From assembly GCA_019636625.1 (NCBI GenBank), contig JAHBXE010000001.1, positions 186,001-250,000 on the forward strand: a stretch of DNA of 64,000 nt, read 5' to 3'. Below the pieces are notes generated by a model, which worked only from the letters and a program-made list of their open reading frames with translations, was not told the origin of the DNA and made no database searches. The first letter of the stretch is position 1. Each line of letters opens with the position of its first letter. The DNA comes from Phycisphaeraceae bacterium (GTDB lineage: Bacteria > Planctomycetota > Phycisphaerae > Phycisphaerales > UBA1924). Positions 33,937 through 42,404 of the stretch are shown piece by piece. A program made the translations under genes and the position numbers.

Positions 33937-34871
33937 ATCCCTCCTCCTGGCGCGGTGTGATTCCCGCCATCACCACCCCCTTCCTCCACGACCTCTCCCT
34001 TGACCTTTCCTTCGTCAAGAAGCACGTTTCGATTCTCGCCGATGCAGGCTGCACGGGCATCGTCACCCCCGGCTCTCTCGGCGAAGGCGCCACCCTTTCC
34101 CTTGAGGAAAAGCGCCGACTCTGGTCCGCCTGCATCGAATCGCTGAAGGGTCGTATTCCCACGATTGCCGCCGTCGCCGCGGCGTCCACGGCCGAAGCGA
34201 TCACCATCGCCAAGACGGCGCAGGCCACGGGCTGCCAGGGTCTCATGGTTCTTCCTCCCTACCTCTACAAGGGCTCGTGGCGCGAAGTCCGCGTGCACTT
34301 CGCCGCCATCATCAGCGCTACGCCGCTCTCCTGCATGCTCTACAACAACCCGATTGCCTACGGCGTCGATATCACACCCGCTCAAGTCGTCGAACTCGCC
34401 GCCGCGCATGCCAATCTTCACGCCGTTAAGGAATCCAGCGGCGATGTTCGGCGGATTACCGCGATCAGGGCCGAAGTGGGGGGACTCAAGCCATCACGCG
34501 AGTTCACCATCCTTGTGGGCATGGATGACCTGATCGTCGAAGGCGTTGCCGCCGGGGCCGAAGGCTGGATTGCCGGACTGGTCAACGCGCTCCCGCGCGA
34601 GTCCGTCCGGCTCTTCAATCTCGCCGTCGCCATCGCCGCTGATCCGACAGTTCGCACGGAACTCGACCGCTTGTACCGCTGGTTTCTTCCTCTCCTCCGC
34701 ATGGACACCACCTACGACTTCGTCCAGCTCATCAAGCTTGTCCAATTTGCCACCGGACTTTCGGGCGAAGGCGGTGCCAACGTTCGTCCACCGCGTCTGC
34801 TCCCGGAAGGGCCTGAACTGAGGTCCGTTCAGCAGGCCATCTCCCGCTTCCTCTCCGAACCCCGACTGTGA
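33933..34871 (+). CDS. Dihydrodipicolinate-synthase-family lyase (probable 1-pyrroline-4-hydroxy-2-carboxylate deaminase)
   Basis: A protein of 312 residues whose ATG overlaps the upstream stop (ATGA). It is a class I aldolase TIM barrel: GVIPAITTPF, GCTGIVTPGSLGEGATLS, Tyr137 in LYNNPIAYG, and Schiff-base lysine K166 in AVKESSGD. The family includes DapA and NanA, but after an epimerase and a D-amino-acid dehydrogenase the fitting role is deamination of 1-pyrroline-4-hydroxy-2-carboxylate to 2,5-dioxopentanoate. The semialdehyde dehydrogenase that would finish the pathway is not in the window. Confidence 0.85.
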   Translation: MNPSSWRGVIPAITTPFLHDLSLDLSFVKKHVSILADAGCTGIVTPGSLGEGATLSLEEKRRLWSACIESLKGRIPTIAAVAAASTAEAITIAKTAQATGCQGLMVLPPYLYKGSWREVRVHFAAIISATPLSCMLYNNPIAYGVDITPAQVVELAAAHANLHAVKESSGDVRRITAIRAEVGGLKPSREFTILVGMDDLIVEGVAAGAEGWIAGLVNALPRESVRLFNLAVAIAADPTVRTELDRLYRWFLPLLRMDTTYDFVQLIKLVQFATGLSGEGGANVRPPRLLPEGPELRSVQQAISRFLSEPRL

Positions 34872-35017
34872 AGGAGCGGAAACCAGCTCCCGTTCACCGC
34901 GTCAACTCCCTACACAACGTTTCTCTTCTCCCCGACGTGGTTCTGAACAGTCTGTCGTTTCATTGATTCCGCGTCGGGACGGTGAACCCCGCTACTCTTC
35001 CATCCCAGGAGCCGTCA

Positions 35018-36073
35018 ATGTTCAAGTCCAACGCGTACGGTGCACAGTCCGCCACCAGTCCCCTCGCCCCCATCAGCATCAACCGCCGCGACCCGCTCGC
35101 GAAGGATGTCCAGATCGACATCCTGTTCTGCGGCGTGTGCCACAGCGACCTTCACTTCGTTCGCAACGAATGGAAGTTCACGAGCTACCCCTGCATTCCC
35201 GGGCACGAGATCATCGGTCGCGTCACCAAGGTCGGCTCCGAGGTGAAGAAGTTCAAAGTCGGTGACATGGTGGGCGTCGGATGCATGGTTGATTCGTGCC
35301 GTACGTGCCCAAGCTGCCGGGACAACTTGGAGCAGTATTGCGAAGCCGGCTCCACCTTCACCTACAACGCGCCGGACAAGCACGGCACCGCTCCCATCAC
35401 CTACGGCGGCTATTCCACCGCCGTCACCGTCGATGAAGCCTTCGTGCTGAAGGTTTCGGAGAAACTCAATCCTGCCGCCGCGGCCCCCCTCCTGTGCGCC
35501 GGCATCACCACGTTCTCACCACTCCACACCTGGAAGGTGGGCAAAGGTCAGCGCGTCGGCATCGTCGGGCTCGGCGGCCTCGGTCACATGGGCCTCAAGT
35601 TCGCCCACGCGATGGGGGCTCAGGTCGTGCTGTTCACGACCTCCCCCGGCAAGATCGAGGACGGGAAGCGCCTCGGTGCGGATGAAGTGGTCATCTCCAA
35701 GGATCCCGACGCCATGGCCAAGCAGGCCAACTCCCTCGACTTCATTCTCAACACCCTTTCGGTGCCGCACGATCTGAACGTGTACATGAACATGCTGAAG
35801 CGTGACGGCACCCTGTGCCTTGTTGGCGCGCCCGAGAGGCCGCACCCGCCGCTGGAAGTCTTCCCGATGCTCTTCAAGCGCCGCCGCGTCGTCGGCTCCT
35901 TGATCGGCGGCATCAAGGAAACCCAGGAGATGCTCGACTTCTGCGCCAAGCACAACATCGTTTCCGACATCGAGACGATCCCGATGCAGAAGATCAACGA
36001 AGCGTTCGAGCGAATGGTCCGCAGTGACGTCAAGTATCGTTTCGTGATCGACCTCGCCTCGCTCAAGGGCTGA
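35018..36073 (+). CDS. Zinc-dependent NADP alcohol/aldehyde dehydrogenase (YahK/CAD-like)
   Basis: A protein of 351 residues. The ATG at 35018 follows CAGGAG. The MDR fold with catalytic zinc ligands C41 (GVCHSDLH) and H63/E64 (PGHEIIG) carries structural zinc cysteines C94, C97, C100 and C108. VGIVGLGGLGHMGLKFAHAMG is the cofactor loop. The motifs fit the cinnamyl-alcohol-dehydrogenase/YahK branch of aldehyde reductases. Downstream of the hydroxyproline operon but 146 bp away, it is more likely independently transcribed; reduction of the semialdehyde is only a possibility. Confidence 0.9.
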   Translation: MFKSNAYGAQSATSPLAPISINRRDPLAKDVQIDILFCGVCHSDLHFVRNEWKFTSYPCIPGHEIIGRVTKVGSEVKKFKVGDMVGVGCMVDSCRTCPSCRDNLEQYCEAGSTFTYNAPDKHGTAPITYGGYSTAVTVDEAFVLKVSEKLNPAAAAPLLCAGITTFSPLHTWKVGKGQRVGIVGLGGLGHMGLKFAHAMGAQVVLFTTSPGKIEDGKRLGADEVVISKDPDAMAKQANSLDFILNTLSVPHDLNVYMNMLKRDGTLCLVGAPERPHPPLEVFPMLFKRRRVVGSLIGGIKETQEMLDFCAKHNIVSDIETIPMQKINEAFERMVRSDVKYRFVIDLASLKG

Positions 36074-36354
36074 TCGGCACGGGAGCGGATCCAGGAGCCT
36101 CGGGCGCGCGCCCGTGAAGTCGATATGTGGTATGAACGATCCGTCCGGTGGGCGGCGGCGAGAGGTCGGCGCGGGGCCCTTCGCACGGTCGCGGTGGGTG
36201 TCAAGTCGCTCCGGATCGAGGCGACGGGTGAGGTCGTGGCGGTCGCGCCGAGCGGCAGTTCTCCTGCGGGCTTCACGTTGCGGCCGCGGCGTGGAGGAGG
36301 CAAACACGGTGCGTGCCCGCGGCTGATTGAACCTCGCCCTCCTACGCTTCTTCC

Positions 36355-37449
36355 TTGCCCCCGACTCCCCCCAATCCCAAGCCCTTGAAGCCACGCAAGG
36401 TCCGCGGCGGCATCAAGCTCATTTCCGCCACTGGTCGCTACCCGGATTCATGGCCCGCCCAGCGCTGGATGCGCCTGATCGAGCAGGCCGCTCCGGGGGA
36501 GTCTCTCCTCGAAGGACTCGGTTACGCCACGGAAGGACAGACCCGTCGCCTGTCCATCAATCCCGGCCGCATCGATGGTGCGGTCCAAGGCACCAGTCCT
36601 GCCGCCTATGAGGCCTCCATAACCCTCCACCCCTTCACCCATGACCAAACCGAGCGCATCATCGCCGCCATGACCGATCAGGCCGTGTACGCCGCCAAGC
36701 TCCTCGCCGGCGAGTTGCCCGCCAACATTGAGGACATCTTCGCTCCGCTCAATCTCAAGCTGTTTCCAACTGAACCCGCCGAGCTCACGCCTGCCTGTAA
36801 CTGCCGCACGCGACGGATGACTCCGCCCTTCATTCGCTCCGCCGTGCCGCGGGCTACGGGCGGATCGGCGGCTGATCCCCGTGCCGTGACAATCCCTCAA
36901 CCGGTTCCGCTTCCTCCCGTCCCTCCGCCACCACCGCCTCCAAGCCCGGCACCCCCCGCATCGCCTTGGTGCAAGCACGTCTGCTGCCTCGCTTATCTCG
37001 TCGCCGAGCGTTTCACCACCGATCCCTTCCTCATCTTCACCCTCCGCGGCCTTCCCCGCGAAGACCTCTTCGAACGCCTCCGCCAACGCCGCGCCGCCGC
37101 CGGCTCTGGTGCTAGTGGTGCCCTTGTCTATACCCCGGTCGTACCCGGTGTCTCCGATCGCGAGCCCGCCCCGCTCGAATCCGCCCTCGCCAACTTCTGG
37201 GATGCCGGCCCGGGTCTTTCCCAGATCGACATGCCCATCGCCAAGCCCGAGGTCTCTCACCCCCTGCTCCGCCGCCTCGGACCCAGCCCTTTCGGCGGTT
37301 CAGGACGATTCCCAATGGTCGGCCTCCTCGCCACCTGCTACGACCTCATCAGCGAGGCAGCGATCAAGGGGACGGATGATCCGTCCACCGCCGAGTCCGG
37401 GCGAGGGGCTCCAAACCCCGAAGAAAACGGCGAATCCTCTTCGGATTGA
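36355..37449 (+). CDS. SWIM zinc-finger protein
   Basis: A protein of 364 residues if the TTG at 36355 is the start; no ATG lies before the conserved part. The N-terminal domain (IKLISATGRYPDSWPAQRW, QTRRLSINPGRIDGAVQG, LLAGELPANIEDIF) matches SWIM proteins associated with SNF2 helicases. The zinc motif is CNC at 148-150 and CKH at 206-208, separated by 55 residues that are mostly Pro-rich (VPLPPVPPPPPPPS), longer than usual. FTTDPFLIFTLRGLPREDLF follows. Relatives often sit beside a SNF2 helicase; none is nearby. A role in nucleic-acid binding is inferred. Confidence 0.75.
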   Translation: MPPTPPNPKPLKPRKVRGGIKLISATGRYPDSWPAQRWMRLIEQAAPGESLLEGLGYATEGQTRRLSINPGRIDGAVQGTSPAAYEASITLHPFTHDQTERIIAAMTDQAVYAAKLLAGELPANIEDIFAPLNLKLFPTEPAELTPACNCRTRRMTPPFIRSAVPRATGGSAADPRAVTIPQPVPLPPVPPPPPPPSPAPPASPWCKHVCCLAYLVAERFTTDPFLIFTLRGLPREDLFERLRQRRAAAGSGASGALVYTPVVPGVSDREPAPLESALANFWDAGPGLSQIDMPIAKPEVSHPLLRRLGPSPFGGSGRFPMVGLLATCYDLISEAAIKGTDDPSTAESGRGAPNPEENGESSSD

Positions 37450-37643
37450 CTCCGCTCCCGCTACCCCTAAACTTCCCCGCTCTACGTGGAGCCGATCGCG
37501 ACGGACGCGAGCGCGTTTGACCGGGGGTCAGACGCACAAGCCGAGGCGCGGTCATGGGTCTTTCTATCGCGGCTGATGGAAGGCTCAGCTCCGGGTTTTG
37601 GCGCGTCGCCACAGCCCCTGCCGCGGCCTGCTTTTCTCGCCTC

Positions 37644-37703
37644 TCAAGGTGAAGAGTACGGACCGCGAGTCCGTGTTCCCGGCGGTGTTGCCACCGCCCT
37701 TGA
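37644..37703 (+). ncRNA. Candidate structured element upstream of tRNA-Gln
   Basis: An outer stem TCAAGG/CCTTGA (37644-37649 with 37698-37703) encloses two hairpins: ACGGAC-CGCGA-GTCCGT (37658-37674) and GGCGGTG-TTGC-CACCGCC (37681-37698, sharing one base with the outer stem). The arrangement is a three-way junction in a 277 bp stretch without genes. It ends 23 bp before tRNA-Gln. It could be a leader structure, a terminator of the SWIM gene or a small RNA; no known family is recognised. Confidence 0.3.
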
Positions 37704-37726
37704 TGGAGGCCCGCGTCTCAACGTCT

Positions 37727-37797
37727 TGGCCGATGGTGTAACGGTAGCACAGCAGATTTTGGTTCTGTTTGTCCAGGTTCGAATCCTGGTCGGCCAG
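37727..37797 (+). tRNA. tRNA-Gln (anticodon TTG)
   Basis: Acceptor TGGCCGA pairs with TCGGCCA. The anticodon stem GCAGA/TCTGT encloses TTTTGGT, giving anticodon TTG, and the T-arm CCAGG-TTCGAAT-CCTGG is canonical. The D-arm contains GGTGTAACGGTAGCAC. The discriminator is G and CCA is not encoded. It lies 53 bp upstream of the nucleotidyltransferase gene. Confidence 0.97.
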
Positions 37798-37850
37798 TTC
37801 CGTCTGCTTTCGCCACGAGCCGGTTCGCCCATGACCTCAGACGCCGCTGA

Positions 37851-38633
37851 ATGACGGTCTCGACCGACCATCTCGCCGCGATCATCCTGGCCGCGGGCAA
37901 GGGCACGCGCATGGGAGGCGACCTTCCGAAGGTTGTTCATCCCGTCGGCGGCCGTCCCATGATCTGTCCGATTGTCGACGCCTGCCTTGCCGCGGGTGTC
38001 GGCCGCATCATCGTGGTCGTCGGCTACAAGCAGGAGATGGTCCGAGACGCGCTGAGGCAGTACAAGGTCGAGTTTGCGGTGCAGGCGGAGCAGCACGGAA
38101 CGGGACACGCGGTCCTGTGCGCCAAGGAGGCGCTCGGCACGAACGCCCACGACACGCTCATCCTCGCCGGCGATGGTCCTCTCATCCGCGCATCGACGCT
38201 GGGGACGCTCATCGTCAAGCACCGGACGTCCGGGGCCGCGGCAACGCTCGCGACGTCCATCATCGACGACCCCACCGGCTACGGCCGAATCGTCCGGGAT
38301 TCTTCCGGGGCGTTCCGCGAGATCGTCGAGCACAAGAACGCCACGGCGGATCAGCGTGCCATCAAGGAAGTCAACCCAAGCTACTACTGCTTCCGCCGGG
38401 CCGAACTGTTGTCGGCGTTGGCCGAGGTCACGCCCAACCCCGTCAGCGGCGAGCTGTACCTCACCGACACGCTTTCGATCCTGCTTCGCCATGGCAAGCG
38501 TGTCGAGGTGGTTCCTGCGGTGCCGCCGGAAGACATTCTCTCGATCAATACGCCCGCCGAGCTGGCCGTCGTGGATCGGCTGTATCGCCAGCGAGAGACG
38601 AGACATGCCTCCCCCTCTGGAGCCCGTGCATGA
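37851..38633 (+). CDS. GlmU-type N-acetylglucosamine-1-phosphate uridylyltransferase domain protein
   Basis: A protein of 260 residues with the nucleotidyltransferase signature LAAIILAAGKGTRMGGDLPK and conserved QHGTGHAVLCAKEAL, ILAGDGPLI, DDPTGYGRIVRD and KEVNPSYYCF. It contains only the uridylyltransferase half of GlmU; the left-handed beta-helix acetyltransferase half is absent and the protein ends normally. Glucosamine-1-phosphate acetylation must therefore come from another gene, or the substrate differs. In Bacillus-like genomes the same position next to prs holds full-length glmU. The stop overlaps the prs start (ATGA). Confidence 0.85.
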   Translation: MTVSTDHLAAIILAAGKGTRMGGDLPKVVHPVGGRPMICPIVDACLAAGVGRIIVVVGYKQEMVRDALRQYKVEFAVQAEQHGTGHAVLCAKEALGTNAHDTLILAGDGPLIRASTLGTLIVKHRTSGAAATLATSIIDDPTGYGRIVRDSSGAFREIVEHKNATADQRAIKEVNPSYYCFRRAELLSALAEVTPNPVSGELYLTDTLSILLRHGKRVEVVPAVPPEDILSINTPAELAVVDRLYRQRETRHASPSGARA

Positions 38634-39613
38634 GCAACAGCGACGTGAACACGCTGAAGATCTTCGCGGGCCGCAACAGCATCGAGCTTACGCAGCGCAT
38701 CTGCGACCACATTCACCTCCCGCTTGGCCAGGCCCGCACGACGCTCTTTCCCGACGGTGAAATCATCGTGAAGCTGGAGGAAGACGTCCGCGGCCGCGAC
38801 TGCTACGTCGTCATCTCCACGTGCCAGCCCGTCAATGACAACCTGATGGAGCTGCTGATCTTCCTTGACTGTCTGAAGCGAGCCAGTGCCTCGCGCGTCA
38901 CGGTCGTCACGCCCTACTTCGGCTACGGACGTCAGGACCGCAAGGATGAAGGCCGCGTCCCCATCACGGCCAAGCTCGTCGCGAACCTGATCACCGCGGC
39001 CCGCGCCGACCGCCTTCTCGCGCTCGACCTTCACGCGGCTCAGATCCAGGGCTTTTTCGACCTGCCGGTGGACCACTTGTCGGCCACGCCGGTTTTCTAC
39101 AACTACTTCAAGTCGATTCGGGAGGAACTCGGCGACCTGTGCCTGGTGAGCCCGGATGTGGGGAACGTCAAGGTCGCCGAGTCGTTCGCCAACCTGCTCG
39201 GGGGCGACCTGGCGATCATCAACAAACGTCGCCTTTCCGGATCGACCGTCACGACCGGAAATCTCATCGGCGATGTCAAGAACAAGACCGTGCTGATGTT
39301 CGACGACATGATCAGCACCGCCGGCACTGTCGTCGAGGCCGCCAAGCTGGTCATGGACAAGGGCGCCAAGCAGGTCTTTGCCGCGGCGACGCACGGCGTG
39401 CTGGTCGGCATGGCCGTTCAGCGCCTGGCGGAGAGCCCGATCTCCCGTGTCGTGATCACGAACACCGTCCCGATGGACGGACGCTGCGATTCGATCAAGC
39501 ACAAGCTTGTCAACCTTTGCGTCGGCCCGCTGCTTGGCGAGGCCATTCACCGGATCCATCACAACCTGTCCGTAAGCGCCCTCTTCAAGGGCACCGCCGG
39601 TACCAAGCGTTAG
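38630..39613 (+). CDS. prs: Ribose-phosphate pyrophosphokinase
   Basis: A protein of 327 residues making PRPP from ribose-5-phosphate and ATP for nucleotide, His and Trp synthesis. The ATG at 38630 overlaps the upstream stop. Signatures are LKIFAGRNSIELTQRI, TLFPDGEIIVKLEEDVRGRD, VTPYFGYGRQDRKDEGR, DLHAAQIQGFFDLPVDHL and the PRPP loop VLMFDDMISTAGTVVEAA. Several positions are variants of the usual consensus (VVDDMIDTAGT), but all binding elements are there. Confidence 0.95.
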   Translation: MSNSDVNTLKIFAGRNSIELTQRICDHIHLPLGQARTTLFPDGEIIVKLEEDVRGRDCYVVISTCQPVNDNLMELLIFLDCLKRASASRVTVVTPYFGYGRQDRKDEGRVPITAKLVANLITAARADRLLALDLHAAQIQGFFDLPVDHLSATPVFYNYFKSIREELGDLCLVSPDVGNVKVAESFANLLGGDLAIINKRRLSGSTVTTGNLIGDVKNKTVLMFDDMISTAGTVVEAAKLVMDKGAKQVFAAATHGVLVGMAVQRLAESPISRVVITNTVPMDGRCDSIKHKLVNLCVGPLLGEAIHRIHHNLSVSALFKGTAGTKR

Positions 39614-39624
39614 GAGTACTTGTT

Positions 39625-40380
39625 ATGCACGAGAACGCCCCCATGATCAAGGCCCAGAAGCGCGAGAAGCTCGGCTCTCGCTACACCGCCCGCGTCCGGG
39701 AGGCGGGCGGGTTGCCCGCCATCGTCTACGGGCGAGGCAAGGAGCCCGTCCCCGTCACGCTCGAGGCCCGCGAGTCCCTCCGCCTCATCAAGAAGGGGGA
39801 GAAGGTGTTCCGCCTGGACTTCCCCGGAACGAAGGACATGGATGAGGGCCAGATGGTCCTGCTCAAGGAAATCCAGTTCGACCACCTGGGCAACAACATT
39901 GTTCACGCCGACTTCGCCCGCGTGTCGCTCGATGACCGCGTGGTCGTCAAGGTTCCGATCCACCTGATCGGCGAGGCCAAGGGCCTCAAGACGGCCGGCG
40001 CGATTCTCATGCACCCCGTGTCGGAGCTTGAGATCGAGTGCGCCGTGAAGGACATTCCCGAGTTCCTGGAAGTCCAGATCGGCGATCTGGACGTGGATCA
40101 CGCCATTACGGCGGCGGATGTGAAGCTGCCCAACGCGAATATGAAGCTCAAGACCGACACGCACGCGAAGGTCGCGCAGATCATCATCCAGCAGGAAGTC
40201 GTCGAGGTGAAGGCCGAGGCTGGCACGGTCGCCGGCGGTCCGGCGGAGCCCGAGGTCCTCACCGCCAAGAAGCCCAAGGAAGGCGAAGAAGCCGCCGCCG
40301 GTGCGAAGCCTGCCGCGGGGGCCAAGCCCGCCGCGGGCGCCGCGAAGGCGGCCCCCGCCAAGGAGGAGAAGAAGAAGTAA
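39625..40380 (+). CDS. rplY: 50S ribosomal protein L25 (TL5/CTC form)
   Basis: A protein of 251 residues with AGGAG upstream of the ATG. The N-terminal 5S-rRNA-binding domain (IKAQKREKLGSRYTARVREA, GLPAIVYGRG) is followed by the TL5-type C-terminal beta domain (VVVKVPIHLIGEAKGLKTAG, HPVSELEIECAVKDIPEFL, VDHAITAADVKLP). The last ~45 residues form an Ala/Lys/Pro-rich repeat tail ending EEKKK, absent from typical members. It lies 11 bp after prs, a conserved adjacency. Confidence 0.93.
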   Translation: MHENAPMIKAQKREKLGSRYTARVREAGGLPAIVYGRGKEPVPVTLEARESLRLIKKGEKVFRLDFPGTKDMDEGQMVLLKEIQFDHLGNNIVHADFARVSLDDRVVVKVPIHLIGEAKGLKTAGAILMHPVSELEIECAVKDIPEFLEVQIGDLDVDHAITAADVKLPNANMKLKTDTHAKVAQIIIQQEVVEVKAEAGTVAGGPAEPEVLTAKKPKEGEEAAAGAKPAAGAKPAAGAAKAAPAKEEKKK

Positions 40381-40392
40381 CGCGGTTGGACG

Positions 40393-40417
40393 GCGGGCGG
40401 CTCCCTTGGCCGCCCGC
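40393..40417 (+). terminator. Hairpin between rplY and pth
   Basis: A 9 bp perfect GC stem, GCGGGCGGC (40393-40401) with GCCGCCCGC (40409-40417), has loop TCCCTTG. There is no T-run, so it is at most a weak terminator or an mRNA-processing/pausing structure within the operon. Confidence 0.4.
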
Positions 40418-40442
40418 ACCGGCCCACGTGGATCTCGGAGCG

Positions 40443-41096
40443 ATGAAGTTGATCGTTGGCCTTGGCAATCCCGGTCGGCAGTACGACAAGACCCGGCACA
40501 ACGCCGGGTACATGGTCGTGGACCGGCTGGTGGAGAAGTTCGCCCCCGGCACGCCGGTCAAGGCGAAGTTCAACGCCGCCATCGCCGACGCGAAGATCGG
40601 TTCTGAGGCCGTCATGCTGATGAAGCCGACGACCTACATGAACCGGTCCGGCGCGGCGATCGCCGAGGCGGTTCGCTTCTACAAGCTCGTTCCGGCTTCC
40701 GACCTGTTGGTGTTCGTTGACGATGTGGCGCTCCCCATCGGCGCACTGCGCATCCGGCCCGGCGGCGGGGCTGGGGGCCACAATGGGCTGACGGACATCG
40801 AGCAGGCGCTCGGCACGGACGCGTACCCCAGGTGCCGCATCGGCATCGGCGCCACGCCCAGCTTCATGGATCAGGCGGACTGGGTGCTTGGTCGGTTCAC
40901 GGATGAAGAGTGGGACGTCATGGGACCGGCGATTGGCAGGGCCGCGGAGGCCGCGGAAGTGTTCGTGACCTCCGGTCTCGACTCGGCGATGAACCGTTTC
41001 AACGCACCCGACCGCCCGCCCAAGCCCAAGCGGGAGCGTCCGCCGCCCAAGGCGGGGCCAGAGCCGCCGGCCAAGCCTCCCGATCAAGTCTCCTGA
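40443..41096 (+). CDS. pth: Peptidyl-tRNA hydrolase
   Basis: A protein of 217 residues that releases tRNA from prematurely dropped peptidyl-tRNA. MKLIVGLGNPGRQYDKTRHN carries Asn9 and catalytic His19; MLMKPTTYMNRSG and VFVDDVALPIGALRIRPGG, then GGHNGLTDI, complete the active-site set. The C-terminal ~25 residues (RPPKPKRERPPPKAG) are a basic Pro-rich tail not seen in E. coli Pth. It starts 62 bp after rplY, past a GC hairpin. Confidence 0.95.
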   Translation: MKLIVGLGNPGRQYDKTRHNAGYMVVDRLVEKFAPGTPVKAKFNAAIADAKIGSEAVMLMKPTTYMNRSGAAIAEAVRFYKLVPASDLLVFVDDVALPIGALRIRPGGGAGGHNGLTDIEQALGTDAYPRCRIGIGATPSFMDQADWVLGRFTDEEWDVMGPAIGRAAEAAEVFVTSGLDSAMNRFNAPDRPPKPKRERPPPKAGPEPPAKPPDQVS

Positions 41097-41165
41097 ATGC
41101 CAGTTCCAATCCAGTCCACAGCACCCGAACCCAAAGCCTCGCAACCCAAACAAAGAGAAACACCA

Positions 41166-41609
41166 ATGCCCGAGAAGCGCACATACACGTACGAAGCCAT
41201 GTTCCTCATCGGTCAGGCCGCCGCGGCGGACCTTGCCGGCGTCATTGAGCACATCAAGGAGATCATGGCCCGCGGCCATGCCGAGATCATCGCCATGCGC
41301 AAGTGGGATGAGCGGCGCCTGGCGTACGAAATCAAGAAGCAGAAGCGTGGTCTGTACATCCTCTGCTACTTCAAGGCCGCCAACACCGACCTGCCGCACA
41401 TCGAGCGTGACTGCAACCTGTCGGAGAAGGTGCTGCGGGCGCTGATCCTGCGGTGCGACCACCTGACCATGGACGAGATGGCCGCAGCGGATGGACGCGA
41501 AGCGTTGGATACGGAGGCCAAGCTGCGTGCCAAGGCGATGGCCGAGGCGCCGGCTCCGCAGCCAGAACCGGTTCCCGCGGCGGCGGACACGGAAGACGAA
41601 GAGGCCTGA
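41166..41609 (+). CDS. rpsF: 30S ribosomal protein S6
   Basis: A protein of 147 residues. The ATG at 41166 is preferred over the frame start at 41097 because S6 begins MPEKRTYTYEAMFLIG and AAAGAG lies upstream. The S6 core includes ARGHAEIIAMRKWDERRLAYEIK, then KRGLYILCYFKA and CNLSEKVLRALILR. The C-terminal ~45 residues are an acidic/Pro-rich extension ending DTEDEEA. It is followed by ssb and then rplI, without rpsR between them. Confidence 0.92.
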   Translation: MPEKRTYTYEAMFLIGQAAAADLAGVIEHIKEIMARGHAEIIAMRKWDERRLAYEIKKQKRGLYILCYFKAANTDLPHIERDCNLSEKVLRALILRCDHLTMDEMAAADGREALDTEAKLRAKAMAEAPAPQPEPVPAAADTEDEEA

Positions 41610-41725
41610 TTCGCCGTTGGACACGGGTGGCGATGGTGTTTCGAGCCCCAGAAGGCAGCCCATCGCCCATGCGGCACGGCGATCGACCCTGAAGCCGGAG
41701 ACCGCCCCAAAACGGCATAACCGAC

Positions 41726-41761
41726 AGCCCTCGGACGGAGTTTGCAACCCGTCTGAGGGCT
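41726..41761 (+). promoter_or_regulatory. Long stem-loop between rpsF and ssb
   Basis: AGCCCTCGGACGG (41726-41738) pairs with CCGTCTGAGGGCT (41749-41761) as a 13 bp stem with a single G-U and a 10-base loop. No T-run follows, so it is not a standard terminator. It lies 31 bp before the ssb ribosome binding site and could attenuate transcription or regulate ssb/rplI. Confidence 0.55.
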
Positions 41762-41804
41762 GCTATGCTATACCAACCAAATACCTATCACCAAGGAGAT
41801 GAAC

Positions 41805-42278
41805 ATGGCCCTGAATCTGAACAAGGTATTGCTCGCCGGAAATCTGACTCGAGATGTGGAGCTGCGGCATCTGCCCAGTGGTCAGGCGGTCGCGAAGATC
41901 GGTCTGGCCTGCAATCGTCGCTGGCGAACGCCGGAGGGCGAGCAGCGTGAAGAGACCATGTTCATCGACGCGGAGGCTTGGGGGAAAACGGCCGAGTTCA
42001 TCGGGCAGTACTTCAGCAAGGGGCGGCCGATCTTTGTCGAGGGGCGGCTCAAGCTGGACCAATGGGAAGACAAAGAGACCAAGGCCAAGCGCACCAAGCA
42101 CGTCATCGTCATCGAGAACGTGCAGTTTGTGGACAGCAAGCCCGGCGGGGGCAACGGCGGCGAAGGGGGCGGCGCACGCTCCACATCGCGTCCCGCCCCG
42201 GCGGGCGCGACATCTGGCCCAGCACCGCAGGAGTGGGGCGGGAAGGGGCCGATGGGGGAAGAGGACATCCCGTTCTGA
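41805..42278 (+). CDS. ssb: Single-stranded DNA-binding protein
   Basis: A protein of 157 residues. Two ATGs are in frame (41799 and 41805); the second is chosen because AAGGAG at 41793-41798 is 6 bp from it and directly abuts the first. An OB fold is visible: LNKVLLAGNLTRDVELRH, AVAKIGLACNRRW, FIDAEAWGKTAEFIGQYFSK and RPIFVEGRLKLDQW. A Gly/Ser/Ala-rich linker ends in the partner-binding acidic tail MGEEDIPF. It functions in replication, repair and recombination. Confidence 0.95.
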   Translation: MALNLNKVLLAGNLTRDVELRHLPSGQAVAKIGLACNRRWRTPEGEQREETMFIDAEAWGKTAEFIGQYFSKGRPIFVEGRLKLDQWEDKETKAKRTKHVIVIENVQFVDSKPGGGNGGEGGGARSTSRPAPAGATSGPAPQEWGGKGPMGEEDIPF

Positions 42279-42404
42279 TTGGCGGGCAAGGTTCCTGCCT
42301 ATACTCGACCCCTTCGGGCACGCCCTTCGCGTGCGAGCATAACAGTTGAGGTGAGCCGTGCTCCTCGCCTCTAACTTGGCGGTCACCGCCAAAGGACAGC
42401 GACC

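Noticed and set aside
36074..36354. Possible small gene between the zinc ADH and the SWIM protein (for example 36125-36388)
   Set aside because: No frame has a ribosome binding site or protein-like composition; the palindrome GGGCGCGCGCCC at about 36099-36110 leaves no room for a loop.
37486..37854. 122-codon frame running through tRNA-Gln
   Set aside because: It covers the tRNA and the structured element and has no homology or ribosome binding site.
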